Made by a program: the position numbers and the translations under genes. Of a stretch of 64,000 bases of DNA, positions 19,171 through 28,045 are shown one piece after another (positions within the stretch are counted from its first letter, which is position 1; every line of letters begins with the position of its first letter). The notes below the pieces were generated by a model, which was not told the DNA's origin, searched no databases, and was given only the letters and a program-made list of their open reading frames with translations. This DNA is from a virus, in the IMG/VR virus record IMGVR_UViG_3300020165_003419, positions 34,300-98,299 of that record. The stretch is one strand, 5' to 3'.

Positions 19171-20508
19171 TTATTTTTTAACGTTATTTATATTTGTGCC
19201 AATTGGCGTTGATGTTGATTGGGCTTCTAATTCTCTCATATCCCCAAATCCACCAAATTGCGATGAATCTTCTTGTCTTTCGCATAACAACAAATCATAC
19301 TTAGTCTTAAAATATGCTTGCTGGGCTTTTAATTCGATGTTCGTAAAATGTTCTGTGGACCAGAAATCATTTGAATATTCATCTGCTGTTTCCCAGTTTA
19401 CGTTCTCGTGCAACTTTGGATCGTATAATTGTGTTCCGGGATACGGGCATAAAATTGTAAACCCAACCACATCTGGTCTAATCTCATCAATTAATTTTTC
19501 AGTGAGCAGTAGGTCTTCTCTTGTTTCATTAGGCATACCAAACAAGAAGAAGCCGCGTCTTTCTACTCCATATTTCTTAGCCCAAGCAAATACATTCTTG
19601 ATTGTTTTAACCTGTAGACCCTTGCCAACGTCGCGGAGGATTCTATCACTACCGCTTTCACATCCAATATTTACTTGGTGACACTGGGATTCTTTAAGCC
19701 ATTTAAACATCTCTTCGCTTGCAAAGCTAGCATGAATAAGGCACTCCCATTCTGTGGTGATTCCTCTCTTGATTTTTTCTTTGCAAAACTCAATAACAAA
19801 AGCAGCTGAGATATCAAAGGTTGCATCTACAAACTTAAAGTAAGTCAAGTCAAGTTCTTCGATTACTGATTCTATTTCATCACAAAGCTCGCTAACATCT
19901 CTGCTTCTGATCGGATTGTTGCGGCGGTGAAACCTGCCCGACACAATTCGTTCTGCACAAAAAGCGCAGTTAACAGGACATACCCTGTTACATTGAAAGG
20001 ATGCTGTGCGCTTACCATTCATGGACTCGCACAAATCAACGGTTCTGTAATTTTTGATTATACTACGGTCTGGCCATGGCAATTCTTGCATTGGCGGCTT
20101 GGTTCCTTGTATAACAGGGTCTGTTCGACCATTTACAATTTCTAAGAACACCTCTTCACCTTCGCCAATAACAACTTGATCAACATAAGGATGTGCAGCG
20201 CACTCTTGTGGGAGTGCTGATGGATGGAAGCCACCAAATACTGTTCGTATTTCAGGATTTCTTTTCTTCATTGCCTCTGCTAATCTTAGGGCATGCGGCC
20301 ATGCAGGAGAGGTGCAAGAAAACCCTACAACATCTGCGTCAATTGAGCCTTCAATAATCACTTCATCTGTATCAAAGTTTCCCTGGTAGCATTCTACCTC
20401 AAGATCTCCAACAAAATGTTTCTTCAAATACCCCGCAATGAAGCCTAAACCAATTGGTTCCCAGATATTTTCATAATATGGTTGTACTAATACTACTTTT
20501 GTTGTCAT
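19171..20508 (-). CDS. B12-binding-domain radical SAM protein
   Basis: 445 residues. The N-terminal third looks like a cobalamin-binding Rossmann domain (PIGLGFIAGYL, VVFGGFHPSALP-like stretch GGFHPSALPQE, VIGEGE). The radical SAM domain follows with the 4Fe-4S ligands in C-P-V-N-C-A-F-C (CxxxCxxC, about residue 175) and later GCESGSDRIL and FGMPNETREDL. This architecture is typical of class B methylases and of uncharacterised enzymes in polysaccharide loci. Substrate unknown. The phage also carries IscU and a ferredoxin, which might serve such a cluster enzyme. Confidence 0.8.
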   Translation of the reverse strand: MTTKVVLVQPYYENIWEPIGLGFIAGYLKKHFVGDLEVECYQGNFDTDEVIIEGSIDADVVGFSCTSPAWPHALRLAEAMKKRNPEIRTVFGGFHPSALPQECAAHPYVDQVVIGEGEEVFLEIVNGRTDPVIQGTKPPMQELPWPDRSIIKNYRTVDLCESMNGKRTASFQCNRVCPVNCAFCAERIVSGRFHRRNNPIRSRDVSELCDEIESVIEELDLTYFKFVDATFDISAAFVIEFCKEKIKRGITTEWECLIHASFASEEMFKWLKESQCHQVNIGCESGSDRILRDVGKGLQVKTIKNVFAWAKKYGVERRGFFLFGMPNETREDLLLTEKLIDEIRPDVVGFTILCPYPGTQLYDPKLHENVNWETADEYSNDFWSTEHFTNIELKAQQAYFKTKYDLLLCERQEDSSQFGGFGDMRELEAQSTSTPIGTNINNVKK

Positions 20509-21138
20509 TTATCGACCCTCCTTATATACATCATATATAGATAAGTCTTGGTATTCTCGCTCTAAATCATCGTTGTGATCTGCAATGCCGAGCATTAAAA
20601 CAAGACCTTTTGCAGCAATCTCCGGTAACATGTAATAATTCCAACCTAACATATCAAAGTGATCTACCATGTGATCTACCGGATTTCTACCAAAATAGCG
20701 AGCCCTCTTAAGCCACTCATACGCTTCTTTATCATCGGTTAGAATCATACCGCCCTTACCAAGCTTCAAGAACTTGTGGGGTCCACTAAACGAAATACAT
20801 TGCATTTGTCCCGGTCGGTACATATCCTTAGTAAATCTTAAGGCACTGTCCCAAACTGGCAATGGAGAAAGTTGGTATTCTCCTTTTAATTTATTTCCGG
20901 CGAGAGCTGGGTGTTCTTTATCAAACTTTACGTGATTACCAGACTGTATGATAGCGCAGGGTACCGACATAAAGGTTCTTGCAGGAATAGTTAATTCTTG
21001 TCCTTGGGTTTTCAGATACTTAAGACACAAGAACATACCATTAGTTGCGTTGTCCACTGCGACGGCATATTTGGCGCCGGTGTACTCGGCTACTGTTTCT
21101 TCAAACATGTGCGTAACTTCGTATGGGTTGTGTTTCAT
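20509..21138 (-). CDS. Short DegT/DnrJ/EryC1-family aminotransferase-like protein
   Basis: 209 residues, about half the usual 370. The family pattern is still visible: FEETVAEYTGAKYAVAVDNAT, then IPARTFMSVPCAI, VWDSALRF in place of the usual E-D-xA-H region, and the putative PLP-lysine motif SFSGPHKFLKLGKGGMI. The C-terminal small domain is lacking. It may be a compact enzyme, act as a heteromer with the full-length copy at 26 kb, or be a decayed form; the frame is intact. It overlaps the CMP-sugar synthetase gene by 4 bases. Confidence 0.6.
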   Translation of the reverse strand: MKHNPYEVTHMFEETVAEYTGAKYAVAVDNATNGMFLCLKYLKTQGQELTIPARTFMSVPCAIIQSGNHVKFDKEHPALAGNKLKGEYQLSPLPVWDSALRFTKDMYRPGQMQCISFSGPHKFLKLGKGGMILTDDKEAYEWLKRARYFGRNPVDHMVDHFDMLGWNYYMLPEIAAKGLVLMLGIADHNDDLEREYQDLSIYDVYKEGR

Positions 21139-21797
21139 TTGATACCTCGTAACTTCTTGTATATCATTTCAGCAACCATAAAATCAAATTCTGTATCAAT
21201 ATCAATTGATTCAATTTCATCTAACACTTTAAAAGTGGGGTTATCTGTCACTACGTTTCTATATTTTATCATATCTTTTTTAGAGATTATGCAGATTCCA
21301 TAAGTTACTGCGTTAATATCTGGTAAATCTTGGCTGTTGGGCGACTCTGCAATGTCGTAGTTTAATGGTTTACCATCTAACCACATGTGATGTTTAATTT
21401 GAGACACTGTTACAAGATTTTCTAACTCATCATCTTGTTTAAATTTCTGAATACAGTCATGATATGTCTCTAACGATATCATTGGACACGTAACCGGGCT
21501 GTACATAAGATACTCTGCATCCATGCAGTGAGCTAGATTTTCAAAAAATTCAGAATTAGAAGCTTCGGAACTAGCGTGATACTGGTCACGAGTGTGAGTT
21601 TTTACTCCATGTTCTCTGGCAATAGAAAGCATTTTTTCACAATCGGAACTTACCACGATATCGTCTACAAGTTTGACTTGCTTAAGTTGATTAATTTTTA
21701 ATTCTAATAAGTTCGTATCTGCAAATGGCTTAAGGTTTTTGTTTTTAACTCTTACTGAGCCTTTACGCACTGGGATTACTGCTGTTATTTTTCTCAC
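21135..21797 (-). CDS. Acylneuraminate cytidylyltransferase-like (CMP-sugar synthetase)
   Basis: 220 residues. The N-terminus AVIPVRKGSVRVKNKNLKPF is the nucleotide-binding signature of the NeuA/PseF/KdsB group (A-x-I-P-A-R-x-G-S). VVSSDCEKML and YLMYSPVTCPM fit the same fold. The enzyme should activate a nonulosonic or ulosonic acid with CTP for transfer to a surface glycan. Which acid cannot be told. Overlaps both neighbours by 4 bases, inside the cassette. Confidence 0.75.
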   Translation of the reverse strand: MRKITAVIPVRKGSVRVKNKNLKPFADTNLLELKINQLKQVKLVDDIVVSSDCEKMLSIAREHGVKTHTRDQYHASSEASNSEFFENLAHCMDAEYLMYSPVTCPMISLETYHDCIQKFKQDDELENLVTVSQIKHHMWLDGKPLNYDIAESPNSQDLPDINAVTYGICIISKKDMIKYRNVVTDNPTFKVLDEIESIDIDTEFDFMVAEMIYKKLRGIK

Positions 21798-22774
21798 TTA
21801 AGCCTCTCAAGGATCTCGCTCCAGTTGTTGGTGAATTCGATTGCTTTATCATCAATATAAAATTTTGCTCTTGGCTTCTCATGTGTGATTTCAGACACGT
21901 AATCGCGTACACCATGAAATTCCAGCCACTCATCAACCAGTTCATAGCCTGTTTTGCCGTTTACAAACGGTCTGTCCGGGCGTACCTTGGCGGAAAAAAT
22001 AATAATGTTCCAGTCATCCGCCAGAGATTTTATTGCTTCCAGGGCGCCTTCTATGGGCGCCCCATAACACGTGCCATCGTGCCAGCCTTTATCAAATGTA
22101 TGCACGACACCGTCAAAGTCAATAGCTAAGTTTGCCAATTGACTCTCTAGTCCGGGCGGAACCTCTTGATTGTGGGTCTCAACCTCTGACTCGATGCCAA
22201 GTTTTTCAAATCTTCTTTCTTGGGCCTTCTTAGAAATAGTAGGACACATAAACCCTGCATCATGGATTAACTGGTATGTCATCGTTAGCGACAAAATCTC
22301 TGAGGTATGATAATATTTGGCGTGCTGAATAACTTGGATGACCTTGGGGTTTATTCCCTTCTCTTTTGGCTGTGCTGCCCAAAGTGCGCTTGGGATTCCT
22401 TGGTCTGCTGCCCAATTCAGTGCGGTTGCAAGACAATCAGATGATGCTCCATTAGTTGAGCAGGATAACCCAATAGCCAAGCATTCACTTTTGTCGAGGT
22501 TTCTTGTTCTGATCTCCAACCAATTTTGAATCCAATCATTGAAGCTTGTATCTCCCTGAATCGAAGTAACAACTACTCCGCCGCCGGGAGCATATACGTT
22601 CTTATCTGTTAGTCGCGATGCATCAACTGCAGCGTGCTCAGCAATACTCATATTACCGCCGTGACCAAAAAAGAAAACGTGCTTGGCGTCATTGTAAAGT
22701 TCTTGTAGCTGTTGAAATTCATCTGTAGCTACAATCGCTCTGAATTTATTTTCCATTGATTCAATGTCTAACAT
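21794..22774 (-). CDS. SIS-domain (GmhA-like) / HAD-like hydrolase fusion
   Basis: 326 residues in two parts. Residues about 25-170 form a SIS sugar-phosphate isomerase domain with FFFGHGGNMSIAEHAA, close to the G-N-G-G-S loop of GmhA, and LSCSTNGAS as the second phosphate-binding loop. Residues about 213-326 look like a HAD hydrolase: LAIDFDGVVHTFD supplies the D-x-D-G nucleophile motif, and KPRAKFYIDDKAI the late acidic motif. The pair could make and dephosphorylate a heptose phosphate, the first and third steps of ADP-heptose synthesis, for which later enzymes are encoded at 31-33 kb. That assignment is inferred. Confidence 0.7.
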   Translation of the reverse strand: MLDIESMENKFRAIVATDEFQQLQELYNDAKHVFFFGHGGNMSIAEHAAVDASRLTDKNVYAPGGGVVVTSIQGDTSFNDWIQNWLEIRTRNLDKSECLAIGLSCSTNGASSDCLATALNWAADQGIPSALWAAQPKEKGINPKVIQVIQHAKYYHTSEILSLTMTYQLIHDAGFMCPTISKKAQERRFEKLGIESEVETHNQEVPPGLESQLANLAIDFDGVVHTFDKGWHDGTCYGAPIEGALEAIKSLADDWNIIIFSAKVRPDRPFVNGKTGYELVDEWLEFHGVRDYVSEITHEKPRAKFYIDDKAIEFTNNWSEILERLK

Positions 22775-22782
22775 TTTTTAAT

Positions 22783-23502
22783 TTATCCTATATTATTTTG
22801 ATCTGCTGTCGGGAAGATATCTAATGACACTGGGTTTATTGAGTATATTTCAACGTCTGGGTAATTCTCTTCTATCCACCCTTTTACAATTCCCCAGTAT
22901 CTAGCTATCCAATAACCGGCTCCTTGATCTTTACCGATCATTATTTTTGCAAATGTGCCGTTATCATAATTACAATCATGCCCAACAAGGTATATTTTTT
23001 TTACACCGCAATATAGCATGAACTGTAGCACCTCAAAAGATATAGAAGCGACTGCCATAAGTGGTCCGATTGTTATATCTTTTTTAAACATACAGGTGTC
23101 AGGATTTCCATCGCTATCACATTCATAATATTTTGCATTTTTAATTCTACCGGGCATTTGACCAGATCGAGGTACAACTCCAATCTCTGGGATCTCTATA
23201 ACTCTGTTGTCTTCCCAAATTGGATGTCTAATAAATTTTTGTATATTCGGTTTATACTCGTTGTATTCTGCATATCTATAATAAAACTTTGCTGGAACCT
23301 GTGGCATTGCATCTCCCATAAACCAATAATCTAAATTTAAATCTAGAAATATTTGATCGTTTACACCATATCTTAACACGTCCGGGGGCAGCTGTCCACT
23401 ATTAAATTCAAGAATTGTTGGTCCTGAACCGAATAATACAGCGCTGGCGCCCTCGTGTTTATTGTGGTACTCGGCAAATGCGTTCCAGTTAAGCACACTC
23501 AT
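22783..23502 (-). CDS. DUF115/sialyltransferase-like Rossmann protein
   Basis: 239 residues. The N-terminus SAVLFGSGPTILEF then YGVND and DLDYWFMGD resembles the fold shared by DUF115 proteins and GT42 sialyltransferases (G-x-G-P-S near the start). VKKIYLVGHDCNYDNGTF near residue 180 resembles the second conserved motif of these proteins. The adjacent CMP-sugar synthetase would supply a donor if it is a GT42 enzyme, but no catalytic His can be placed with confidence. Confidence 0.5.
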   Translation of the reverse strand: MSVLNWNAFAEYHNKHEGASAVLFGSGPTILEFNSGQLPPDVLRYGVNDQIFLDLNLDYWFMGDAMPQVPAKFYYRYAEYNEYKPNIQKFIRHPIWEDNRVIEIPEIGVVPRSGQMPGRIKNAKYYECDSDGNPDTCMFKKDITIGPLMAVASISFEVLQFMLYCGVKKIYLVGHDCNYDNGTFAKIMIGKDQGAGYWIARYWGIVKGWIEENYPDVEIYSINPVSLDIFPTADQNNIG

Positions 23503-24095
23503 TTTAATTTTCCAATATAAACAGGAATATTTCTTTTGTCTCCACCAAGTAATTTATTATTTGTAAGCCTCTGCCTGTTTTCAAATGTTTTATCAAACCA
23601 GTTTTCAAGTGTGGGCTGAAACGCCGGATCTTCGACTTCGTTGCCATAATCTATAACAAAACAATTTTTTACTCTCAAGTTTTCAAAAATGTCTGTATAA
23701 TAATTTTGTGGAGTTTCTGATAGGCAGTGTGTTTCGATTATCATATCCCATTCTTCGTCAAAAACTTTTTTATATTCGCTAGATTTAAAAAATCTAACAT
23801 TATCGCCAACATTTTGTTTGATGAGATCGAAATGTGCCTCAAGATCTAATATTGCGTAATCCACATTTTTATTTAATTGTAAAATATTTTTTGCCAAAAA
23901 TCCATTACCGGCGCCAATTTCTAATATTTTACCACTAAAATCAGAATAATGTTCTGACCACAGGTTAACATATTCTTGGTCACCGGTGGAAGATATTTTT
24001 CCTACTGGTGAGCTTGAGTTAAACCATGTTGGTTTTACGTTGTTTTCTTTGCTATCATTTGGAACCATTCCAGGTGCTAATTTCCATTTTGACAT
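23499..24095 (-). CDS. SAM-dependent methyltransferase (sugar O-methyltransferase-like)
   Basis: 198 residues from the ATG at 24095, chosen because it falls four bases after the upstream stop and follows AGAGGATTGGGAT; a longer frame from 24152 would overlap the epimerase gene by 53 bases. Motif I is KILEIGAGNGFLAKNI (about residue 55) and the acidic motif II is AILDLEAH. The C-terminus resembles sugar O-methyltransferases of capsule loci. Overlaps the next gene by 4 bases. Confidence 0.65.
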   Translation of the reverse strand: MSKWKLAPGMVPNDSKENNVKPTWFNSSSPVGKISSTGDQEYVNLWSEHYSDFSGKILEIGAGNGFLAKNILQLNKNVDYAILDLEAHFDLIKQNVGDNVRFFKSSEYKKVFDEEWDMIIETHCLSETPQNYYTDIFENLRVKNCFVIDYGNEVEDPAFQPTLENWFDKTFENRQRLTNNKLLGGDKRNIPVYIGKLK

Positions 24096-24099
24096 ACTC

Positions 24100-25050
24100 C
24101 TATCCCAATCCTCTTTTAATGTTGACGTATGGATTGACGAAATCGGCAACATTTAGTGCCTTGATTATCTCATCAATTCCCTCTTCAATCGTAACCTCTG
24201 TTTTAAAGCCAAGAGCTTTTATCTTATCATAACTTACGATGTAATTTCTCTTATCTGCGTCTTCACCAATTTCTTCGAAGTGAATGAATCCATTAGTTTT
24301 ATCGGCTACCATGCGGCAGACATCTTCTTTACTGTAGTTCATTGAGTCATCACCAATATTATATACATTGTTGACCATCTTATCAACGTTGTTGACCGCT
24401 AGCATAAAAGCGTTGGCCATGTCTGAAACATGGATAAACGTTCTCATAAAGTGTTTCTCGTAAACAACCAAATACCCATCACGCAAACACTTGTTGGTGA
24501 AGTCATTAATGAGCAAGTCAAGTCGAAGACGAGGAGAAACACCGAATGCGGTAGCAAATCGATACGCGATAACATTACCGCGCGCCATTAGCATGTGCTC
24601 TGCTTCTGTTTTTGTTTCTCCATATAGGCTCAACGGATTAAGAGGCGATTCTTCCGTACAAATATCCGTTACCTTGCCATAGTTGCTTCCAGTCGAACCA
24701 TATAAGATTATCTGTTCTGGGCTGGTAGCGTCAATTATATTCTGGGTTCCGCCGACGTTAACGTTAGTTGCTAACTCAGGGTTGTTTTTACAGGCAGGGA
24801 ACCCAACAATTGCCGCTAAATGAATAATGATATCCTTATCTTTTACTGCAGCTTCTACGTCCTTCTTGATTGTAACATCTCCGTTAATGAAATGAAAATT
24901 CTTATTCCTGAAAAACGAGAGAAGTTGATTACCTCCTTGCATCAGATTATCAAACACTGTCACCTCATGCCCAGCTTCGATAAGCTTGGGTAACAGTGCG
25001 GTACCTACATACCCGGCGCCCCCGGTGACTAAAATTCTTTTCTTTACCAT
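24100..25050 (-). CDS. NAD-dependent epimerase/dehydratase (extended SDR)
   Basis: 316 residues. Motifs: VTGGAGYVGTALL (NAD binding), HLAAIVGFPAC, YGSTGSNYGKV (active-site Ser/Thr) and YGETKTEAE with the catalytic Tyr and Lys, then RTFIHVSDMANAF. This is a classic NDP-sugar epimerase or dehydratase layout. The exact product cannot be told. It overlaps the DUF962 gene by 7 bases. Confidence 0.8.
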   Translation of the reverse strand: MVKKRILVTGGAGYVGTALLPKLIEAGHEVTVFDNLMQGGNQLLSFFRNKNFHFINGDVTIKKDVEAAVKDKDIIIHLAAIVGFPACKNNPELATNVNVGGTQNIIDATSPEQIILYGSTGSNYGKVTDICTEESPLNPLSLYGETKTEAEHMLMARGNVIAYRFATAFGVSPRLRLDLLINDFTNKCLRDGYLVVYEKHFMRTFIHVSDMANAFMLAVNNVDKMVNNVYNIGDDSMNYSKEDVCRMVADKTNGFIHFEEIGEDADKRNYIVSYDKIKALGFKTEVTIEEGIDEIIKALNVADFVNPYVNIKRGLG

Positions 25051-25331
25051 ATTGATAACCTTCCTAATAAAATATCTTTAAACATAATCCAATCAGCTAT
25101 TTTTGCTTTTACTGGATCATTGAATGCTGCTGGTTTGTTTTTTTCGAAAACATAATGTCCTGTCCAAGCAAATGGATATACGACGAATGGCGCGAACAGC
25201 AAACCGAACCATGCGTTATTAACTATTATAACACCTACATACAAAATTGTAAGCCATAAACCAATAAAATGCAATAATCTGCATTTTGGGTGGGTGTGTA
25301 ATTTTAAATAATTTTGATAATACTCATGCAT
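25044..25331 (-). CDS. DUF962/Mpo1-like membrane protein
   Basis: 95 residues. The pattern YYQNYLKLHTHPKCRLLHFIG at the N-terminus, two or more transmembrane stretches (about 26-60), and W-T-G-H-Y-V-F-E-K-N-K-P-A-A-F near residue 57-72 are the hallmarks of DUF962. Yeast Mpo1 of this family is an Fe(II) 2-hydroxy fatty acid dioxygenase, with the conserved His residues binding iron. A fatty-acid-modifying role, perhaps in lipid A or membrane remodelling, is an inference. It overlaps its neighbours by 7-8 bases inside the sugar cassette. Confidence 0.7.
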   Translation of the reverse strand: MHEYYQNYLKLHTHPKCRLLHFIGLWLTILYVGVIIVNNAWFGLLFAPFVVYPFAWTGHYVFEKNKPAAFNDPVKAKIADWIMFKDILLGRLSIW

Positions 25332-26043
25332 TTTCTTTTATAAACCTCTGGAATCTTTCTATTATCTCATCTTTGCTATACAGATAGGGACCTGTTCTTC
25401 CCCAATGAATCGAATGAGCAGTTAACATATTCTCATGTACAACTTTTTCGGGGTCTGTGCATAAATAGTCTGACTTGAATAACTTAAGTATATCATGAAA
25501 AAGTATCGGCTCTGTAGCTATGTTTAACGTTTTAAGTTTCGCGTTTTGCATTATTATTATGTCTTGCCACAGTAAGTCTAAGCAGTAATATTGAAAAGTT
25601 GAATCTTGGTGTGGTAAATAACTCTCTTCTTTGTTTAACAGATCGTAGATTGCATTCTTTCTCAATCCATCTCCAAACAAAGACGGCAACCGCACAACAG
25701 AGACATCATCAAAATGATTTTTTAAATATGTCTCCAGATAAAGACGATTTTGACCATATGCGTTATCAGCAGGGTTATCGTAAACAGCGATTGTAGAGAT
25801 AAGAATTAATTTTTTAAATTTTGTTTTTTCTAAATTTTTAATCAATCTTTGAATTTGTGCAAAGTCTTCTTTTGGCTGCTTATTCGCTTTCCATTTTACG
25901 CTACTTACGCCAGCACACACTATCAACTCAAATTGTTGACCAGAAATCTCTTCAATGTTTTTAGAATTATAGTATCTGTCAAATTGCGTTTGTTCTGATA
26001 AATTTGAACCAACAAACCCAGTGTGCCCGATAAGTGCTTTCAT
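25324..26043 (-). CDS. NAD(P)-binding SDR protein, short form
   Basis: 239 residues. The N-terminus MKALIGHTGFVGSNL is the dinucleotide-binding loop of extended SDRs, though written G-x-x-G-F-V-G. LILISTIAVYD and AYGQNRLYLE give a plausible Ser and Tyr region, but the usual Y-x-x-x-K appears as Y-G-Q-N-R, lacking the Lys. The protein may therefore be a reductase with altered chemistry or a non-catalytic relative. Overlaps neighbours by 4 and 8 bases. Confidence 0.6.
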   Translation of the reverse strand: MKALIGHTGFVGSNLSEQTQFDRYYNSKNIEEISGQQFELIVCAGVSSVKWKANKQPKEDFAQIQRLIKNLEKTKFKKLILISTIAVYDNPADNAYGQNRLYLETYLKNHFDDVSVVRLPSLFGDGLRKNAIYDLLNKEESYLPHQDSTFQYYCLDLLWQDIIIMQNAKLKTLNIATEPILFHDILKLFKSDYLCTDPEKVVHENMLTAHSIHWGRTGPYLYSKDEIIERFQRFIKENA

Positions 26044-27179
26044 TGATTGTCGTATTCTTTAATGTTTGTAATAATTCTGGTGACGTCGTCTTCAGTCAGA
26101 TCTGAATGTAAAGGGATGAGGATGACATCTTCGTCGGCTCGCTTAAGGTTTGGCAAGTCACAAAGCCCGCCGAACATCTCATATATATCATTTCTTCGAT
26201 TATTAACGTTAACTTGAATATTCCTATCCCACATGTAGTGAGCGAACTCTTCGCGGTCTTCGACATGGATAGGAAAAATCTGATAGTTGGGTGTCCAGTG
26301 ATCTTGGTAGTTTAAAAGCGTAACCTTTGTTAAACCTTGCAGCTCTCTTCGGTATCTTTCTCCAATCTGCTTACGATGTTCCAAGACTCTGTCTAAATGA
26401 TCCATTGCTACACTGGCGAGTGTTGCAGTGATGTCATTCATGTTTGATTTAAATCCAAGCCCATCGGGTGGGACAGGGAGAGGATCCAAAATGCTGGTCT
26501 TCTTGACCTCTCGATCAATCCCATACCAAGACTGCTTGCGAATCTTCTTATATAAAGCTTCATCAGTGGTGGTTATGACTCCGCCATCTCCACAGGTTAC
26601 AATCTTAACGCACTGGAACGAGAATGTTGCCACATCTCCGAAAGATCCAATAGGTTGTCCCTTGTATTCGCATGCCATTGCGTGCGCGCTATCTTCGATA
26701 ATTGGAAGACCATGACGGTCTGCTACTTCACGTAGCTCGTCCATATCAACAGGATTGCCCGCATAGTGAACGCACATGATCGCTTTTGTTTTATTTGTAA
26801 TCTTCTCTTCGACGCTCTTTGGATCAATATTGAGTGTATCATATTGAATATCCGCGAACACGGGTGTGGCGCCAATCTCAAGAATTGAAGTATTAGTCGC
26901 AATAAAGGTGAATGGTGTACTGACTACTTCGTCGCCGGGGCCGACATCAAGAGCTTTGAGCGCAATTTTAAGAGCGGCGGTTCCGCTCATGCAAGCTGCA
27001 GCATATGGAGCTTTAAACCTTGCTCGAACTTTTGCTCTAAATTCTGCTTCTTTCTTACCGGTATTAAGCCACTTTGACTTAAGTGTCTTAGCTACTTCTT
27101 CACCAGCTTCGTCTGGAACGTACACACTCCAGCACCTGATGATGGACTCTTCCATTTTAAAATCATTGTCAGTTGTCAT
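26040..27179 (-). CDS. DegT/DnrJ/EryC1/StrS-family aminotransferase
   Basis: 379 residues, full family length. Visible motifs: AAACMSGTAALKIALKAL, PFTFIATNTSILEIGATPVF, IEDSAHAM (substrate and PLP region) and FSFQCVKIVTCGDGG with the presumed PLP-binding Lys. These PLP enzymes transfer an amino group to keto-sugars; the dTDP-4-keto-6-deoxyglucose made by RmlB is a plausible substrate. Overlaps the downstream SDR and upstream methyltransferase genes by 4 bases each. Confidence 0.85.
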   Translation of the reverse strand: MTTDNDFKMEESIIRCWSVYVPDEAGEEVAKTLKSKWLNTGKKEAEFRAKVRARFKAPYAAACMSGTAALKIALKALDVGPGDEVVSTPFTFIATNTSILEIGATPVFADIQYDTLNIDPKSVEEKITNKTKAIMCVHYAGNPVDMDELREVADRHGLPIIEDSAHAMACEYKGQPIGSFGDVATFSFQCVKIVTCGDGGVITTTDEALYKKIRKQSWYGIDREVKKTSILDPLPVPPDGLGFKSNMNDITATLASVAMDHLDRVLEHRKQIGERYRRELQGLTKVTLLNYQDHWTPNYQIFPIHVEDREEFAHYMWDRNIQVNVNNRRNDIYEMFGGLCDLPNLKRADEDVILIPLHSDLTEDDVTRIITNIKEYDNQ

Positions 27180-28045
27180 TTACTATTCTCCTTTACTTTT
27201 GTTGCTGTGACGTAATAAACTGAATTGGGTATCTTGCCACTACTGAATGTCAAATCTTCACTTTCAATCGCCCTAATTATTGCATCTCTTTCAAGATATA
27301 TGACGGCGCGGATCTCATCAACCTCATCTCCGAAGAGTCCGCTGGCTTCAAAAGGCATTATAACATGGTCGTCTTCTTTTTCAAAACCAAAATCTTTAAG
27401 CATACAGTCAATAGTGTCTGGGTGATACATTCTCTGTCGATTAAATTGTATCTCTGTTTTTGCTCCGAATGGAACTGATAAGATAAGCTTTCCTCCAGGC
27501 TTTAAAACTCTATGGAACTCTTTTAAACCTTTTTGATCGCCGTAATAATCTAACTCGTCTCCATAACGACCAAGCCCAAAATGTTCTAAAGCGTGTAGAC
27601 ATGTTACTATATCATAACTATTGGCTTTAAACGGCAGCAATTGAGCTTCACTAAGTTTCAACTCAAAAGATGGTATAGTAGCTGCACACCATTCGCCGTT
27701 TGGTTTTAATTCTTTAAATAAACAATTTACTCTAGGCTCCACATATGTAACCTCGCAGGTATGGCTAAAGAACAAAGCCGTTTCAAGTCGGCTGGAAATA
27801 TCAAGCAGTTTAGGCGGAGTTGGTACACCCAATGAGTATTCAAGAACCGCTCTTGTTGCTTGGTAATCTTGATACATATAAACGCTGTCAACGTTCAAAG
27901 TCCCAGCGCAGTCTTTAAAATAACTTCTTTCAATCTCATCTTCATCTTGTTGGAAATAATCAACAAATTTAGAGCTTTCATCTTTTTTCTGTCTAAGCAG
28001 AGCTTTAAGCTCCTCTTTTTCATCTTCGGCTGTCTTTACTGTCAT
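27176..28045 (-). CDS. SAM-dependent methyltransferase, DUF268-like
   Basis: 289 residues. The SAM-binding region is degenerate (PKLLDISSRLETALF), followed by VTCLHALEHFGLGRYGDEL, whose E-H-F-G-L-G-R-Y-G-D run recalls DUF268, and FHRVLKPGGKLILSVPFG typical of methyltransferases. The N-terminal 50 residues are charged and helical. Located between the aminotransferase and a GDP-fucose-synthase-like gene. Substrate unknown. Confidence 0.6.
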   Translation of the reverse strand: MTVKTAEDEKEELKALLRQKKDESSKFVDYFQQDEDEIERSYFKDCAGTLNVDSVYMYQDYQATRAVLEYSLGVPTPPKLLDISSRLETALFFSHTCEVTYVEPRVNCLFKELKPNGEWCAATIPSFELKLSEAQLLPFKANSYDIVTCLHALEHFGLGRYGDELDYYGDQKGLKEFHRVLKPGGKLILSVPFGAKTEIQFNRQRMYHPDTIDCMLKDFGFEKEDDHVIMPFEASGLFGDEVDEIRAVIYLERDAIIRAIESEDLTFSSGKIPNSVYYVTATKVKENSK

